Made by a program: the position numbers and the translations under genes. This document shows, in pieces, positions 62,206-64,000 of a stretch of 64,000 bases of DNA. The first letter of the stretch is position 1. Each line of letters begins with the position of its first letter. Below the pieces are notes generated by a model. The model had not been told where the DNA came from. It saw only the letters and a program-made list of their open reading frames with translations, and did not search any database. The stretch comes from Ascaris suum (Eukaryota; Nematoda; Chromadorea; Rhabditida; Ascarididae): contig CM024182.1 in the NCBI GenBank assembly GCA_013433145.1, positions 7,331,474 through 7,395,473 on the forward strand, written 5' to 3'.

Positions 62206-64000
62206 ATGGCACCCAATCAAAACCGATAGAAGGATAGGTGAATACACAACGACGTTGCATTCAACGTTAATTTACTCAATAAAATTATATAAAAGTCTAC
62301 GAATGACTTCTTTTCTCACTGACCCCTCCCTTCTTTCACTTATTAGATGAAAAAATATATATAAAATGACTCCCCTTACATTTATTAAAGAAAACCAGCC
62401 CAACTTAAACCAAGACGTTCTGCATAAAAATATCAACAAAACTCAATGCGTTCTTTAAATGCTTTCAACATCTCAAAGAAAAATTCTTATCATAGATGAA
62501 AATCCCATAAATATTATCAAGCAGTAAAGTACGGAGACGTCATCGAAACAACAGCTATGTTGAGACCGCTCAGCTCAAACAAAGTGAGCACTCACGTTTT
62601 TGTAATCCCAGAGAATTGCTCTAGAGTTGAAGAGCATTAATTTATCCCCAAATAATATTGATGTGCAATGGAATTGCTCAGGATCTCGATCTCAGGCTAG
62701 TAGGTCTCCGAACTGAAGAAGCCGCACTTTCCCAAGCAATGCCCGCATGCACAATTTGTCATCGGGCCAACAAAACAGGGCATTTTATTGGTATATATTG
62801 CCAATATTTCAGAATAAACACTGGCGAAAGATTAATAATATGCCTGAAGGAAGATCAGTGGGACTCCTAAATAAACTTCGAAAAAACAAACTTATGGGAA
62901 ATAATAACCCGGAAAAGATATTAAAACATTTGAAAGGAACCTAAAATAAGGGTAAAAACGTTGCCCAGACGAATAAAATCTTTCGTTTCCCCATTCAACA
63001 GTGCTGAGGTCATTATTCTTCTCTCTTCTTACATGAAAAATAAATTTCTTATTTGAAACGATATCTCTCATATCCGCTTCCGCAATTATCACTGCGTTGA
63101 AAGTATCCATCGCTTCCTTCTTTTAGTTTGTCATCAACCAACTAATATCCCAAATATCGAATAATATATTTCCTTTTAATCCAATAACATCTAAATGTTT
63201 TTGACCAAATTATATGGCATTCCGGCTAACGCCATAAATGTTTAACGTGAACAGAAAAGGCAGGAAAAAAATCCCTCCGCAAAACGAATCCGATTTCAAC
63301 TGCTATATATTTTGAAGTCGAACAAGAACTGAAAGAAGTACTCTCAATATACTTGATACGCACCATCTATATGGTGCCGAAACGTTCCGCTGACATTTAA
63401 AATTTCGAATGCGTTAATGAGCTTCATGTTAAGGTTCTATTTGCCAATGTCGACCTCTAGAATGCGCATTGCTGTGCCACTACATCAATATACCTCTTGA
63501 AAATCATCTGCATTTTCTTAAACTTTTATAACGGAGTATACATGGTTGCAAAATTTCTTTTCTTTTTCAACTAAGCAAGGAAAGGGGGGAGGCGCAAATG
63601 GGACAACCATCCATATATAACTGATGTTTCTCTGTTGTAATCTCGGAACGCGCCAAAAACACACCTAGATAATCATTTCTGGTTGGTACTTCATTTCTCT
63701 TTATCAATGCTTTTGGTATAGTCGCATTTCTTCTTCCCCATTAAGTCCCGTTTTGGCAACCTTAATTCTCCTATTCAAAGAAGTCGCCAGCATTCGTGCA
63801 ATTACGTAAAAAAATGGAAATAGATTACCCATAATGCACAATTTTGCACCCATCCCGTAATAGCAAAAATTATTCCACAACTTTGTTTCATTACTCCCTC
63901 CTTCCCACAACACATCCCCTTCATCCTCAATCTCATTACATCTCCCATAACCACAAGCCCCCCCCCCCCCAACCTCCTCACCACTCATAACCCTCGTCCT
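62206..64000. other. Region upstream of gene 2, no gene confirmed
   Basis: It should hold the promoter of gene 2 and any further 5' exon. A - strand frame at 63988-63704 begins MSGEE and contains a phase-1 donor, but it runs through a 13-base G tract (63958-63970) and shows no motif, so it is not called. Nothing else is supported. Confidence 0.4.

Overview
The window looks like nematode nuclear DNA. It is AT-rich, its genes are broken into short exons by long introns, and most 3' splice sites read TTTTCAG or a close variant. A spliced-leader-like RNA gene (about 10191-10290) carries a near-copy of the C. elegans SL1 leader followed by a GT donor. The species cannot be named from sequence alone. 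Exon models below were built by hand from reading frame, splice dinucleotides and intron phase.

Layout: (1) a gamma-glutamylcyclotransferase (ChaC family) on the + strand, 3164-5085, three exons, 210 residues. (2) The peroxisomal docking protein PEX14 on the - strand, 14051-9772, five exons, 272 residues, with the SL-like RNA antisense inside its fourth intron. (3) A - strand gene at 32341-19074 (gene 1) and a larger sister at 62205-42661 (gene 2), both built from repeated exon cassettes. (4) Between them, a - strand short-chain dehydrogenase/reductase at 37079-33067 whose catalytic Tyr and NNAG motif appear to be lost, and an orphan first exon at 39128-38972 that fits in phase either to this gene or to gene 1.

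Genes 1 and 2 are the most interesting part. Each is made of cassettes of exons A-B-C-(D)-E that join in constant phase: E/A phase 2, A/B phase 1, B/C phase 2, D/E phase 2. Gene 2 has four cassettes and gene 1 has two. Both end with the same pair of exons (233 and 151 nt in both genes), coding a CxxC...HxxxxC module. From memory of the family, the A-B-C part resembles the N-terminal region of animal MULE-like transposon proteins, including a PHGNS motif, and the last module resembles their C-terminal region. No DDE transposase core is present. I read these as host genes that kept the flanking domains of a transposon protein and then multiplied one of them in tandem; this needs profile searches to confirm.

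The remaining sequence is introns and intergenic DNA with long (AT)n arrays, unusually many pure G/C homopolymers (eleven of 13 bases or more), three tRNA-derived elements and several degenerate minisatellites.
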